64,000 nt of DNA, taken from Ptychodera flava (lineage: Eukaryota > Hemichordata > Enteropneusta > Ptychoderidae). Positions 51,128 to 64,000 of the stretch are shown piece after piece. Location: the NCBI RefSeq assembly GCF_041260155.1, contig NC_091945.1:30820296-30884295 (forward strand), written 5' to 3'. Every line of letters begins with the position of its first letter. Position 1 is the first letter of the stretch. Under the pieces are notes generated by a model that worked only from the letters and a program-made list of their open reading frames with translations, was not told the origin of the DNA and did no database searches. Made by a program: the position numbers and the translations under genes.

Positions 51128-53394
51128 CCAAAACAGTTATTTTGATGGACCGCAGTGCTAACCTACTTGTCTCAAGAATATATTGCTGATGCAATCGTAC
51201 TGTTGGTCTGGGTTGGGTTATTTACTTCAACTGTTATATTACAGTAAATTGTTAGATATTACATTTGATTTACAATTCTCTCTCAGCAAAGAAGTTTATA
51301 CGGCCAAAAATTAAGGGCAACCCTATCATATCTCTATGACAAAATAGTGACGCGTTTTTAACTTCATTTTCGTTTGTATTTTGGTTTGTATTTTTGAGCT
51401 AAAAAGATCTAACTACCAAGCTGAAAAAAGCGCGGGAACTTAACACAGTGGTAAATTTAACACATAGCAAAGTACGACAATAAGTTCGCTGTTCAGAACT
51501 GCACCGCCGGTTTGTACTAGGTGATCCAGCAGATGCCCCAACTTCGGTCTCAAAGGTCATCCAGTTATTTTACGCCCTGAATCTTTATTATATTTCTATA
51601 GAGTTGTACTCAAATGTCCCCCAGGCCTGGAAAACCTCTGCTGGTGTATTGACTTCAATATAGTTCTGATGACTTCGGGAATGCCCTCACGTTCAGATTC
51701 TGCACGGCACTGATACGGGATTTCACAAATTTGTTCACTGTCCTGTATCACTGAATTATCGAAGATATGAATTTGTTGTACATACGCTGTCCATATAATT
51801 TATGGCTAATTTTCAGTAATGTTGGGTCTTTCGCTGAAACTGTATGTATTACTCCGTGTACGAAAGTTTGCATTCGTAAATTCCATACATGCAAACGCTT
51901 TCACACAAGAACACCGTGCGACTGTCGCTAGTTGCACGACCAACACTACCGCCACTCTCCATGTAATCATATCAGCTGAATATAGTCTTTTACAGTCGTG
52001 AATTGTTAACTTTTCTAAATCACACCAACAACCAAGAAAAAATGCTCTGCATTTGGAATATTTTAGCCAAACTAATAATACACAGTTATGTAGTGATTGC
52101 AAGCAGACACAATTCGCATTCTCTATTTACATTAGGAGAACCAAAGTAGAACCAAACAGAATAGCATTCCATTCAGTCTGGTGAACACAATCACTTGTGT
52201 TTTAAATATCAGTGGGAACATACCAGTCATGGTGGTAAAAAATATTGAATTTCTCATTGATGAATTTCATTAACGTGCCGGACGGCCAACTTTCACGGCA
52301 TATAATTCGTTCCGGCGATTAGGCACCAAACATTCACGGCGACCTCGCCGCCACGATGATTGACACCGTTCTTGCCTTCAAGGGGGAAGAAGAGCCACAC
52401 ACTTAAACTTGAAAATGTCACTAGAGTTTCTAGGTTGGTGAAAATTACCTTTGGGTAATATGTCGAATAATTGCTGAAAACGGCGACGTACTGAGCTTGT
52501 TATGAGTGTAAAAGGGCTCCCATCGAGGGAAGAGGTACATTTGACGTAATGCCGTGCTGAATTTACGATACACCCATGTTTCATGTCTCGATGACGTAAT
52601 TGTTAGTGACGATTTACCTCACCCACACTGTCTGTCCACACAAGACTGATTAATACTCTGATCAAGATGTCTTTAAAGAGCTAGTAGCTGTAACTTTTCA
52701 CGAATTTTTTCGCTATTTTTTATTGTTATAGTCCTCAAAATTGGAAAAAAATCAATATTTCACGCTCTCGAAATATTAGCGTCCTTCGGCGATAAATCCC
52801 GCCGTAATTCTACTTGATTTTTACTCTAACAATACTGGCGCCAAGAAATACCAGCAGCATGGCCTAACTCGTTTACACATTTAAAAATCCGGCCTCCAGT
52901 AACTTTTCCTTCTCATGGAGGTATTCTATGTAGTACCTCCATGTTCTATTCTATTTCGACAACTGGTCGATGGTCGTATTGAACTGTTATTATCATTTTA
53001 ATTCATTTATTGCGTGGGTTTGAAACATAGAATTGTAGCATACCGCCCACGGACCATTGATAATTTGTATTTTTGTGTCTTTTCTTATGTCGGTTGAAAT
53101 AAGACAATTGCATGTCATCTTATTGCGTCGCTATCTAACCAACATAGCCACGATATTGCATCGAGAAACCCCGAGAGACACTGAAAAGGGCAGACACTAA
53201 GAAAGGTATAGGGATTCACAGGCAGGGTCATTCACAGACTGTCACAGAGATACTGCAGGCAGACAGTCACCCACCGGCAGACTCTCGTACGCACTCTCTC
53301 TCTTGAGGGATACTGTGGTGTATCAGCGGCTGGTTCAAGTTCTACATTGTCACTCGTCTGACAGTTCCAGCGTCGCCTTCCTGTATATTTATTT

Positions 53395-53690
53395 CCCATT
53401 GAGTACGAAAGTATGTCAATGGCAAGTTCATGTTCTACCCCCAAAGCATGTTAAAACACTCGCTATTTAAAAGCTCTGTTATTATTTACATTTGAATTCT
53501 AGTCCGGACCAGAATTCACATGTCAACAATAATTATGCAGTCTATACTTGTACAGGGTGCGTTGACAAGCTTGATGATATTCATTTCGATATACTTTTGG
53601 CAGTTGAACAATAAACCGTGAAACTGTGCTTGACATAAAACAAAAAAAGTGGAAAAATATCAAAAAGTTACAGCTCCTGTATGGCATTTT
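53395..53690. mobile_element. Foldback-family copy C
   Basis: Best-preserved core of the family: TTTACATTTGAATTCTAGTC at 53486 meets its inverted partner GGACCAGAATTCACATGT ending about 53523. Left arm (53405-53460) carries ATGTCAATGGCAAGTTCATG and CCCCCAAAGCATGTTAAAA; right arm (53553-53690) carries GTTGACAAGCTTGATGATAT and ends AAAAGTTACAGCTCCTG. Confidence 0.65.
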
Positions 53691-55633
53691 AACTTAGTAT
53701 GGAAACTGGCAACCGACAGACCAACATTTTCACAAAAATTACAACTTTCATAAGAGTTACTGGAGGGGACAAAAATAACGTTCAGATGGTGATATATTGA
53801 CGCTCTCTATGATTTTTAAATGCAATAAGCTCTATGAACCCGAGAAATTATCAAACATGAGATAATCTGATAAATCGGCCAACCACAAGACCTTGCAGTC
53901 GTGAAAGCATTTCGAAACTTTTACAAATAAGTGCAAATTGAACACTTACACGCGTTTGACACCATTGTGTAATTATTTCACTTTCAGTTTTGAAGCATGG
54001 CAGAGGAATGATAAAAACTCTCACGTCAAACTTTCAAAACGTTTGTAGATAAATTTATACCTTAATATCACACAAAACATTGTTCAGGAAAAAAAAGTTG
54101 ATCATATTTATTTATAATGAAAAAGTAAAGTTCGAAATAGAAAGTGTACATGAATTCGAAGGGCAAGTTATTTTTATCACAGTTCTCAAATATCACACTG
54201 GGTTTGGTGTCGTCTCCACGGGTGGAGGCCAATCACTCGGCCGCGGCGCTCTCACGAAGGCCTGGACTTACATCACCGCTGAAGCAGAACAAAATGACGC
54301 GAACACGGCGTGAGTGAAAGTGAGACCTAGTCAAACGTATGTCCAACTTAGTATCATGAAGTGAATGAGATTACGTACGCGGAAGTCATTAAAAATAGAA
54401 CACAAACTGCAGAACGTGATGAAAAAGAAGCGCCTACGAATGTTACCATAAATAGAACTTAAAACTGCATCTTTCTATTGTCTGCAGTGGGGCGGACAAT
54501 TAGAATGCCGTTGGTGCTTTTGTGTTACTTTATCTACACAAACGTACTTTTGAGAACAACATGCAACACGTCTAGCAAGTGATGGCCTTTAACAAGATTC
54601 TCGGTTAATAACTTCCTTAATCATAAACAATTCAACATAATGCTCTAAGTTCATATCGTAAACTGGGCTAAGTTCATGTATACTGTTGTATTTTAGTCAT
54701 GAGCCAGAGAAGTAAGTCAGAAGAAAAAAACCCGCATTGCCGAGGTGGCCAAGCTTTGAGAACTGCGATTGAACTTCGCCCTGGATTCTAATGGAGCTAG
54801 TGATGGTTATTAATAAACAAAACCCGCATTGGTTTATCCCCTACAATCAGGGCGGTAATACTTCTCTGTGATTCGAACACGTTTGGCGTCTTACGTCACG
54901 TGAGAAGAATGTCGTAATCATTCGTCAGTTTGACTGAATTTATTCACAGGTACCATTGGAAACACAATACGCTCTACGGCGAATGATTGGGACAAGCAAT
55001 TGGTTATAGGGCGAAAACAGGAAATGGAACGTTCTACCGTACCCCCGCAATAGGGGTGGCGTATGTCAGCATCTTAAAAAACTCTTAGCTAGAAGAAATA
55101 TTTCTGAAAAAAAGTTACAGTAGAAGGTGTATTTGTTAATTTTTAATTCGTTTTGTTTTACAAAGTCATGCTTTAATGTAATACGGCGACGATCAACAAT
55201 TTAAGTCCCTCAATTTAGGTCTCTTTTACCCTTTAAATGGTATCGTCCGATACATGTGAAACAAGTACGCCCACGCGCAGAAACTTAATCAGCACAGCTG
55301 TAACTTGGTCCAACCCAACTTTTAAGTCATCCAAACACAGTAAAGGACGCACCGACAAAACTTTCGGGATTAATAACTGTCACAGAACCGTCCAACAACC
55401 CGCTGATATAGCGACATATTAGACGCTTTGAAGATCGGAATATTTCCCGAATTCGACAAGTCATAGTCATCGACAGCTATGCCTAAATAACGTGACTTGA
55501 AATACTAGCTTCCGCCAGCCCCGGGACAGTGCGTACGCTCCACACACTTTTTAACAAGTAGTTGATTATGGAAATGGTGGTGGTTTTGTACCTGTAACAT
55601 TACGACCTGTAACGTTGATACTGAACCGTGAAC
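53691..55633. promoter_or_regulatory. Upstream region of TGFBR2
   Basis: No exon recognised; an open frame at 54080-54313 has no motif. CpG density rises toward 55450-55630 (CCGCCAGCCCCGGGACAG), compatible with a promoter and 5' UTR just ahead of the ATG at 55634. No TATA box at a convincing distance was seen. Confidence 0.35.
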
Positions 55634-55770
55634 ATGGACGCGGTTTCAACAAGCTTGAAGGTGTTGTTTGTTTCAGGTAAGATTTATGACGCGTGGACCT
55701 TGCAAATATATATATTGCCTTTATCTCACATTTAAAAGTGAAAGAACGCGTTTACCGCGCTTTTCAAGCA

Positions 55771-55845
<75 letters not shown>

Positions 55846-58800
55846 GTAAGTAGATAAAAAGTAGATAAATAGATATTTCATACATATACACCACGTACAC
55901 ATGTACACTAAAACGTGGAGGTATCTAACATCGTTTTTAAAGCACAATGTATGTCCTTGAAAGTTCACTGACGGAGGTATCAATGTCTGTAGCATCAAAG
56001 TACTGCAGAAACGTCAATGGTAAAATACTGTATTTAGAACTATGAAGCAGATTGGTCGATGTGCAATAGATCCTGCCTATATATCAGACTTCACCCATCA
56101 CGTTTATTCTGCAGACAGGTTTGTGCTTGCAGTATGATAGGTCTCAGAGTTGACCCACGCTAGAGAAACACTATCCACGTCGTGACATACTTAGCCGATA
56201 GTCTGCGCGGCATAACGCCCAGTCTAGCCCAATATGTTTTTGCGAACCAAACAGAGGAATGTATTGTGCGTGGTGTGTACTTTGTCGTCTGCACACACAC
56301 AAAAAAACGGGAGCTTTTAGGGAGAGCTATATATTTTTACTTGCTTCATTCAACCATTGTAGGTTTTGCACGCCATAGATATTGCAGCAGTATGATACGT
56401 ATGCTGAGGAATTCATTAGTTTAGTCTGCATTGAAGGCCTGCTGGTCGTAGTACAATGTTGGTTACGGTGACTCATATCAGCGTCATGACATTTGTACGT
56501 GATGTCAAGCAGATATATATCAGTACACGTAAACCAGTGGACACTCGTGTCTTATTTTTCTGTTATAAATCACAGCTTTATGTTCGGAGCGGGACCCGAG
56601 AAATCAACTCTGACCCTAAACTTCTCTTCCAAAGAGCTGGAAAGTTTCTGTAATGTAAAAAAGAGCCCGAGGTCGCGTCTCTTGTTTACAGGTCTCTGAG
56701 TGACATACCCTAGCAAACAAAGTTGACCGCTGATTTGGACCAACGGCTACGCGATTTGCAATAGGTTTGCGTTGTAGTCTTGGAACAAGCAAATCCTTGA
56801 CACTTTTCCGATCAATCACGATGCTAATGGAACAAACGCGTCCCTGACGTGTCCTCGATGTTGCCAGTATAGTCACACAATCCAGATTTCGATTACTCAT
56901 AGCATGGTTGAAGCCATGGTTTCTGGTAAAGCTACTTTTAAAATGCGGTCACACTTTTTTTTGAATTTCTGGATTAAGTGTTTTATTTACTTTCTTCGAC
57001 ATCATCGGATTTTGGGGTAAAGCTAATGGATAGAAAACTCATGGAAAGTCGAACTCATAAATGTAACAGTTTTTCTAGTGATTTTCACCAAGTAAGACTC
57101 TCTAAAGTATAAAGTGCAGTCACTGAAACAGCTTTGCACAGCTGAGTGTATTCCCAGGGAGGAAGAGAAAGTGTTTTAAAGAGAAGTAAAATTTCAGTGA
57201 TTTACTGTTTCGTTAAAAGCATCATGAAAACCACAAGTCGAATAAAGTGTCAATGGTTGACACAAAGTCAAATTGAAAAACACGGGCGTTGTTCTAGTCC
57301 TGTAAATATTTAAAAGTTTGTTTGAAACTTCGCTCCAGGGCCCTTTAAAGTGGCGTAGGACACAAGACCAACGGACAGACTTCAAAGTGAACGTCGTACA
57401 TCATAGTGAGCGCTTGAATATTTTTACGTGACACAGTTCGGCTTATTTAGAGCATATCAGGGTTTTGGAAAAACCCCAAACAGGCTCAGACGTCTGGGCA
57501 CTTAAGATACTTCTGGGATTCAAATGGACGCTCTAAGCGAGTAGAAGCCATCTCCTCCTACGCAACTTACTTCATTTCAGAAACTTTGTCGGCTTGTTGG
57601 CCAGACACGTAGCTCAAGAAATCCTAAGGCAAACGTCTTGAAGAAAACTAGGATTGGGATAAGACCGTCGATTCCACCCACGGAGTGGGCCTAAGCGATT
57701 CACTTTGTACCGTACCAATGAACCATACATACGCCCACTCGCTTGATAGTAAAGTACCACTGCTCCAGGATGCGTTTTGTCTCGTACTTCCCGGCTTACT
57801 TGTTGGTCTACGGAAAAGGGTTCTTGTTGGTCGATCTGGGGTCTTGTTTGCTAAACAAAGAACCGTTTACACATGTACCTGGATTTGAAGGGGCAATAAA
57901 CTTCTGAACCACAATCATCCCTTTTCATTCATTTTTTCTTAACGATACCCATTCAACATTATAGTCATATATAACCGCACAAAAGAACAGGAGACCCCTG
58001 TTAAAAGTTCTTCACGAATTGGCGAAATGTTAAAGAAAACATTTTTCTCCGATAACTACTTTTATGTGTCTCATAACTTGCTCCATTACCATTTAAGTTA
58101 AAATAATAATGGAACCTTCAATTTTTGTAATAAATCGTTGGTTTTCTTTCATTTCAGTGTTTTGGTTTGGCGTTAGTGAGGCCGGCATCCAGTGTCAATT
58201 CTGCAACGAGACAGCGCCCTCATGTGACGCCAAAACTGGAACTTGTCAAACCTGCGACCAGGCCATCGAATGTCCTGAATACTCTCTCTGCCTAGCTACT
58301 TGGTACATATTCGACATCAAGAAATCCGAGGTAGAGCCTAAAGTCGAATGTTTCACCGTTGGTGAAACGATATACGAAAGTATCACCTTCCTTTATGGTC
58401 CGACATGCGATGCAACATACATGGCAAACGCCCTCACATGCATGTGTACCAGCGACAATTGCAATAAAGTTGTCAAACTACCAGAAGGTATTTTTCCAGA
58501 GTACCTCGATGAAACAAGTACCAATGGCTACGAAAACAAATCTTCCCTAACTTTGCCTGGAACTGACACAGCAAAGTATTCTCCTGAGGCTACAGGTATG
58601 AGCGTTAAATGAAAGTTACTACCCAACTTAACGAATTCTACCATCTTACAAAAATTGGGACAGGGGAACAGAACTCTAATTGTAAAGGGGAAGCCTTCCC
58701 AGGGCGTTCTGTTTCCTTACTTTGTGAAAAAAAGCGTGAAACGAAAATGTGCGCTTAACAACATTCTGTATTGCCGTTTCTAATATCACAGCGTAATTTT

Positions 58801-60818
58801 TAGGTATGATATTCATCAAGAATATTACATTCCAAAAGCAGCGCAATTCAGGAACTTCGTGCTGTTGTCGGAATGAAACCCGACACTGTGAATAGATATT
58901 GGCGAAATGTTCACATAGAAATTATGAAGGCCGCAATAACGGTGCCTAGCCTGCACGCCCCCTCGCATCAACCTCTGACACCAGTCCACTTACCGGGATT
59001 TAAATACAGGATATGTAAGCGATTTGCGAGTCACTTTACCGACAGTAGTAGCGGTGATACGTATACTGTGACCCAACACGCCTATAGTCCATGGATACTG
59101 TCTTCAAATACGTCAACTTGCTCCAGCCTCGTTATCGATCTTAGTTTATGAAATTTAGAACCGCTATGGAGTGATGGATGTAATTTATGTAGATAGTATC
59201 AGTGTGTGTTTATGTGTGAGCCACATCCCGACACGCATGTGTTATGCATTATCTGATTCAAAAGTAATACTTGAGTCACTGCTTCAACTATCAAGTGACT
59301 AACACTGACCCCTTGGCGATTTTGACTCTCTTTTTGCCAAGTTTCAGTTGTGAATCAAATTCTAGTTCAAAGGAATAACAGCTGCACATCTTTTAATAAA
59401 TACTTTACTTATTTTTGTCATATAATACAGTTACTAGCCAAACTGAAGGTTGACGACCTGATGATTTTAGGAATGAAACAAGAAACTTTTTCACAAACAC
59501 AAAAAAATGAAAAAACAATACCGGTAAATTTACCAAATGTTACAGATAATATCACTCTATGCACAGCCTCTCGGAATTTGATGTCCCAGATTTAAGTAAT
59601 GTAATATATTTAAAACAATGAAGTTAGTCCCTGCATTCTCCTACTAAATGTAAATTTCTGTCAAACTATTCGGTGCAGTTTTACTATTATTGAAGAACTC
59701 GAGATTTTATGTGAAATTTGCTCCACGTGTGAGCGTTTTTTTCCGGGGACGTACGCTTGATATATCGTGTTATATGCCACCTTAGACAAAGACTTGTAGT
59801 AATTCAGTTTTTGCTTTTCTTTTCTTTTTCTAGATTCGACAATTCTGCCCATTTCCACCACAACTCCACTGCCCAGCAATTACATCGTAGCCATAACACT
59901 GTCGATCGCCATACCGCTCATCATTTTCGCGTCTTCGTGACTGTAACGTGCCTCATCCACAGGCACAAAATGCGAAAAATTAAGCTGGACAGCTTCCAAC
60001 ACCAGCAGCTACGCAAAGGTAGCGCCAGCCACGATCTCTCCAGCCACGTGGACTTCACTTATGAGTCCGAGTCAAAATACGGCGCCTACGAGAGCATTCA
60101 GATGTCGGACTTCACGTCGACGGACTTCGAGACCGATTCCAATCAAAACCTGTCCATCCAGATCCAGTCGCTGATCGGCCAGGGAAAGTTTGCCAAGATC
60201 TGGAAGGGAATTTTAGTCAAGGACGGCTTCCAGAGGACAGTTGCCGTGAAAATTTTCTCCGCCGCCGAGCAGAAGAGCTGGACACAAGAGTCGGAACTGT
60301 ACACCGATCTATCGGTTTGTCTCAGGCATTCAAATATACTAGAATACATCGGAAGCGAAGAAAGGATACGGGGGACTTTAAAGCAATATTGGCTAGTGAC
60401 TGCATTCCATGAACAGGGCTCTCTACGAGACTACCTGTCCAAAAATATGCTTTCATGGAACGAACTTTGCACCATGGGAAAATCGATATTCTCTGGCGCC
60501 GCATATATGCATTCTTACGCCTTCGGTCAGGACTATCTACCAAAAATCCCAGTCGCTCACAGGGACATCAAAAGTTCCAACATTTTGGTCAAAATCGACG
60601 GAACTTGTGCGATAGCCGATTTTGGATTGGCGTTGAAGTTAGACCCGACTGCCTCGATTGCTGATCTGGCTAACAGTGGGCAGGTGAGGAACCTATGATT
60701 CGAACTTGCAAACCTCTCCATACATGGAGAAATAATGCCCCTTCCGATCGATCATTAAACTGTTACCTTTCACGACTTCACCTAAAGTAAACTTCAACTC
60801 CTGCTCCACACAAAATAT

Positions 60819-60864
<46 letters not shown>

Positions 60865-63091
60865 GTTTTCATGAAATTTTATCTAGTTTACAATCCAACA
60901 CATCACAATTGTGTATGTTTAGGAATTACACTGGTTTTAATGTTAAAATTTAATTCTCCATTTACAGGCTGGTACAGCGAGATACATGTCCCCCGAAGCT
61001 CTCGATTCCAAGATAAACTTGAACGATATCGAGTCCTTCAAACAGTGTGATATGTACGCCCTAAGTCTTGTCATGTGGGAGATCATGTCGCGGTGCTCAA
61101 TCCTATCAGGTACGTACACATAACCTGTTGTTACATATTTTGAATGTCGTTTTAGCGACCAGGTGATTATCACTGCATTCGTGTCAACGTGTCAAAATTT
61201 ATCATCATATACACGTGTTATAAACACACACACACACACGCGCACACACAGACAGACAGACAGGCAGACAGATGGGGATGTACATTTACAGTATCCAAGA
61301 AGAAGAAAACAAGTATCCGGACAAACCGAACTTGAGATATCAAGAATCAGATATTATTTTCACTTTTAAAAATTTAAGGCAACTTTTTGTGGCAGTTTGA
61401 AGTTTAGAGAAAGTGAGCTGTTGTGACTTTTGAGAATTTGCCAGCGTACAAAGCCCATCATCAAAAGCAGGCACACCTTTTTCTCAACAATAGCGACTTT
61501 TTTCAGAAAAAGAAAAGTTAAACGCTTATATGTGAACATCTGACGGATGGCAAGTGCAATCGAGGTCGGCTTCGGTCTGTAAAACTTGCTTATGAAATTC
61601 TTCTAAAATTTAATTGCCATTCCTTCAAAACATAAATTACGTATTTCATCGACCCTCCTAAAATTTTATGGCCGCTCTTACTCATAGAAAAATGCCGTTT
61701 CGAAAACGCAATGGTATAACTTGGTGTTAATTTTAAAGGAGTTAAATGGCGGATTTTACATATAATTTTTTTTCTGCCTCTAGATGTAGGCGACTACACG
61801 TTACCGTACAGTGATCGGGTCGGCAGTGACCCAACTATCGAGGCAATGAAGGGCGTGATTTTGCGAGACAAGTATCGTCCCGAAGTTCCTCCGTCTTGGA
61901 AGGAGCATAAGGTATGTAGAAACTAAAATATTCACAAAATTAAACATCAAAGCATGTGTATACCATTGAATTACATTCATTCAAGGAATTCATGGCAAAG
62001 AAATAATACATTTTTTTCCATGAAAGTTGGTCGCACTTTCTTCATCGTGACGATATAACCAAAACACAGGAAGTCGATTTTGTCACCGCGCCAAATTTTA
62101 AGTGGTACACGACGGAAGGTCGAAAGGTCACGCAACACGATTAAAACCACTAGCTCTGCTTGAGGATGTTGTATTATGATAAATGTGACATGAAGTGATC
62201 CCTTCTTCCTGTTGTTCACATAATTTATAATCTCCCGAATCTGAAGCGAATTAACTTTTTGATCCCCCTTTCCTGGCCTTGAAAGTCGAAGGGCAGAGTT
62301 CGGGTTGAAATTGTACTTGCGGTTTGGTTTTGAGCACATTTGATGTAGGCAAAAACCGGTTTTTGTTTTCAAGTTGACAGTTCACAGAGTTGTCCTTTTC
62401 TTGAAAATGAGAGAACGCTATGGATATCGCATATATACATTTTTCTTGACGCGTGACATGAACATGATAAAGGAAGCGAAAGTAAAACAGTATAATATTT
62501 TATGGAAAATATCATAAAGGTGCCGTCACTAATGATTCAAACACAAGGCACGTTTTCATCATAACTTTTATGCAACGCTTTTAACATTTTTTCCTTCCTT
62601 CCGAATTCTAACAGGGAATGAGGGCGTTAGTTGACACCATGATCGACTGCTGGGATGAGGATCCCGAAGCAAGACTAACCTCGTCCTGCATCGAGTCGAG
62701 ATTTTGCAACCTCTCCCGGCTTGACGACGCCGATTTTGACATCTTCACCGAAGACGCTCGCCTGCTGGACGACTTCGACTCCGGAATGGCATCGTCCATG
62801 TCACAGGTGACGTCATCGCACGACTCAACAAGTGTCAGCAGCCCGCAGCACAGCCCAACAAAACATCCGAAACTTGGCGAGAAGAGATCGATAACCTCCT
62901 CGGAGTTCAGCGACGAAAGCGGGCTGATGTCCGTCGACATCGCCAGTCCAAGTCACAAAGGTCGATATATTTCACGGGGATACATAAAATCCATCAATTC
63001 CGATATAACGGAAGAGAACGAGGTCATTGAACTTGCCAGCGACGACGACCTGCCAGCATTCCCGGAATCCATTGCGATTTCGTTTGACTGA
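55634..63091 (+). CDS. TGFBR2: TGF-beta receptor type II, Ser/Thr kinase receptor, 6 coding exons
   Basis: Exons: 55634-55676, 58158-58595, 59834-60683, 60968-61109, 61784-61911, 62615-63091, about 692 aa. Residues 1-23 form a signal peptide. The ectodomain has 12 cysteines in TGFBR2 order ([19 protein letters not shown]) and two N-glycosylation sites (NET, NKS). The kinase has a GxGxF loop ([12 protein letters not shown]), Lys of [19 protein letters not shown] (IADFGLAL), then LANSGQ and [11 protein letters not shown], and [22 protein letters not shown], all diagnostic of TGFBR2 rather than ActRII/BMPR2. At the cell surface it binds TGF-beta and phosphorylates the type I receptor, which activates Smad2/3. 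Oddities: exon 3 is one base short of a continuous frame; the helix [17 protein letters not shown] reads in one frame, stopping at 59938-59940, and [16 protein letters not shown] onward in the next. The C-terminal tail is about 120 residues, Ser- and acid-rich, versus about 25 in vertebrates. Confidence 0.92.
55774..55842. repeat. (AT)n microsatellite, 69 bp
   Basis: TA repeat in TGFBR2 intron 1, about 100 bp after the first donor. Confidence 0.95.
55843..58157. other. TGFBR2 intron 1
   Basis: 2.5-kb intron with no other feature that I can support. Short frames (57685-57888, 56616-56900) lack motifs. Confidence 0.5.
58596..59329. other. First part of TGFBR2 intron 2
   Basis: No exon recognised. 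A 92-codon plus-strand frame at 58873-59151 has no flanking splice sites compatible with receptor phase and no family motif. Confidence 0.45.
59330..59560. mobile_element. Foldback-family copy E
   Basis: Blocks shared with copy D in the same order: TTGACGACCTGATGATTTTA, GGAATGAAACAAGAAACT and an A-rich end (59440-59520), preceded by a weak core remnant (GAATCAAATTCTAGTTC near 59352). Lies in TGFBR2 intron 2, shortly before the transmembrane exon. Confidence 0.45.
60821..60859. repeat. (TC)n microsatellite
   Basis: About 39 bp of CT repeat in the TGFBR2 intron after exon 3. Confidence 0.95.
61223..61272. repeat. (CA)n / (CAGA)n compound microsatellite
   Basis: CA repeat passing into CAGA units in the TGFBR2 intron after exon 4. 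Confidence 0.9.
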
Positions 63092-64000
63092 CGATCTTGA
63101 GTCACAGATAAAGAATACGCATTGGGAATTCAAATTTGTCGTGTGTGACAAGGACAAGCTCAATAGGGGCGCTGAGTGACGTCATGTGGAAACACAAGCG
63201 GGTTGAAATCACTTTGAATGGAAACGATGACGAGGACACCGTTCACGTTTTTCCAAAGCCGTACTTGTGCCGGACGTTCGTGTTTCCCGCCACCTGGGGT
63301 CACTTCATATTATGATCGTACATACGGACAAAGGAAAGAGGCCATTGCGAGGTCGCTATGCCTTGTTAACAATGGTCAGGATAAAGAGAGAAGTGAACTG
63401 CCACAGTCCACACATAGGACTGCGGTACAACGGAACTGATCAAATGTTTTTGAAGAGATTGTGTACATATTTGTGATGACATTTTCGTTCGACATTAATT
63501 GTTTTGACTAACTTCAATCAACCTGAAATATTACTTTGTTGAGAAACTGTGCAATTTCGCACGAAATCGAACCATAAAACTTATTAATGGCGGTATCCTT
63601 CCATAGAAATTCAAAAGCCATAGCGGGGTTACTTCACCATTCGTTCAATTTCAATAGAATATGGTGCTACTTAATCGCCGTTTGACAAAATCATATCGCT
63701 TTTTACTCAAACGTTTACCAATCAATGAGCAGGTTTATGAAATCTAGCTGAGTATGATCAGTAGAGTAGCTTCGTTGTTCAATAGTCAACAATGAAATTG
63801 ACATTATACTTCCACAATCATGCTTGTTTCACTGCCATTGCGACGCATCGCACAAGTTTTGCTAGGGAAGAACCATGCAAAAAGAAAAGTTTTCTATGAA
63901 GTTGTCATAGAGGGCGCTGTTAGGTTAGATCATAGGCGTGTGTATTTGCTGGCTTTATGACTGGAGCTGCCGCTCAAAAACAAGCTGTTTCTGCCCAGAG
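63092..64000 (+). other. TGFBR2 3' flank
   Basis: The TGFBR2 3' UTR presumably begins here; no canonical AATAAA is seen before the window ends (CATAAA near 63575 is the nearest variant). No other gene recognised. Confidence 0.4.

Larger units (their letters stand above)
49501..53394. other. Intergenic stretch between divergent SNX4 and TGFBR2
   Basis: No gene I can support. It holds a (TC)n tract, a GC-richer open patch at about 50800-51127 and CpG-rich patches near 52270-52620. Several open frames of 60-138 codons show no family motif. Confidence 0.4.

Noticed and set aside
54735-54800. tRNA-like stretch (GCCGAGGTGGCCAAGC ... GATTGAACTTCGCCC)
   Set aside because: Resembles A and B box sequence of a Ser/Leu tRNA, but no acceptor stem or anticodon arm can be folded; at best an old tRNA-derived SINE trace.
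58109-58157. In-frame ATG just before the TGFBR2 ectodomain exon
   Set aside because: It reads through the polypyrimidine tract and acceptor of exon 2; the separate exon at 55634-55676 joins in phase and gives a proper signal peptide, so the ATG is taken as intronic. An alternative promoter could not be ruled out.

Overview
The window is eukaryotic. It is AT-rich, all genes are split by canonical GT-AG introns of roughly 0.3 to 7 kb, and it is full of (AT)n and (GA/TC)n microsatellites and small inverted-repeat transposons. Gene content (a bona fide TGF-beta type II receptor, sorting nexin 4, pirin and a small death-domain protein) points to an animal, most likely an invertebrate deuterostome such as a hemichordate or another marine ambulacrarian/chordate. 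That placement is inferred from gene families and genome texture; I could not search a database.

Layout: 1-4.0 kb is transposon-rich: a TIR element with a 5-bp duplication and a coding-like exon at 669-1555, then a 2.1-kb G/T-tract inverted-repeat element at 1860-3949. Around 7.0-7.2 kb there is a possible bidirectional promoter with candidate first exons on both strands. Pirin (+) occupies 10278-16226 in seven coding exons. A two-exon stand-alone death-domain gene (-) occupies 18846-20368 and converges on pirin. A 5'-truncated LINE (+, about 20.8-22.1 kb) lies behind it. Sorting nexin 4 (-) spans 24657-48425 in eleven coding exons and takes up more than a third of the window; its introns host several foldback elements and microsatellites. 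48.4-55.6 kb is a gene-poor divergent intergenic stretch. A TGFBR2 orthologue (+) runs from 55634 to 63091 in six coding exons: signal peptide, 12-cysteine ectodomain, transmembrane exon plus N-lobe, kinase C-lobe, and an unusually long Ser/acidic tail.

The genes do not form a pathway operon, as expected for an animal locus. Pirin is a nuclear cupin redox/transcription cofactor, SNX4 a PX-BAR endosomal recycling coat, the DD protein a likely adaptor, and TGFBR2 a cell-surface Ser/Thr kinase receptor. Polyadenylation signals sit 15-21 nt after the stops of the DD gene and SNX4.

Most unusual points: (i) a tiny death-domain-only gene; (ii) a one-base frame break in the middle of the TGFBR2 transmembrane helix; (iii) a TIR element carrying a good coding exon with a splice donor; (iv) a foldback family, at least five copies, centred on a near-perfect palindrome; (v) two unrelated-sized MITEs with similar CAGTGTTT termini and exact 6-bp target duplications; (vi) arrays of T-tracts spaced about 31 bp apart.
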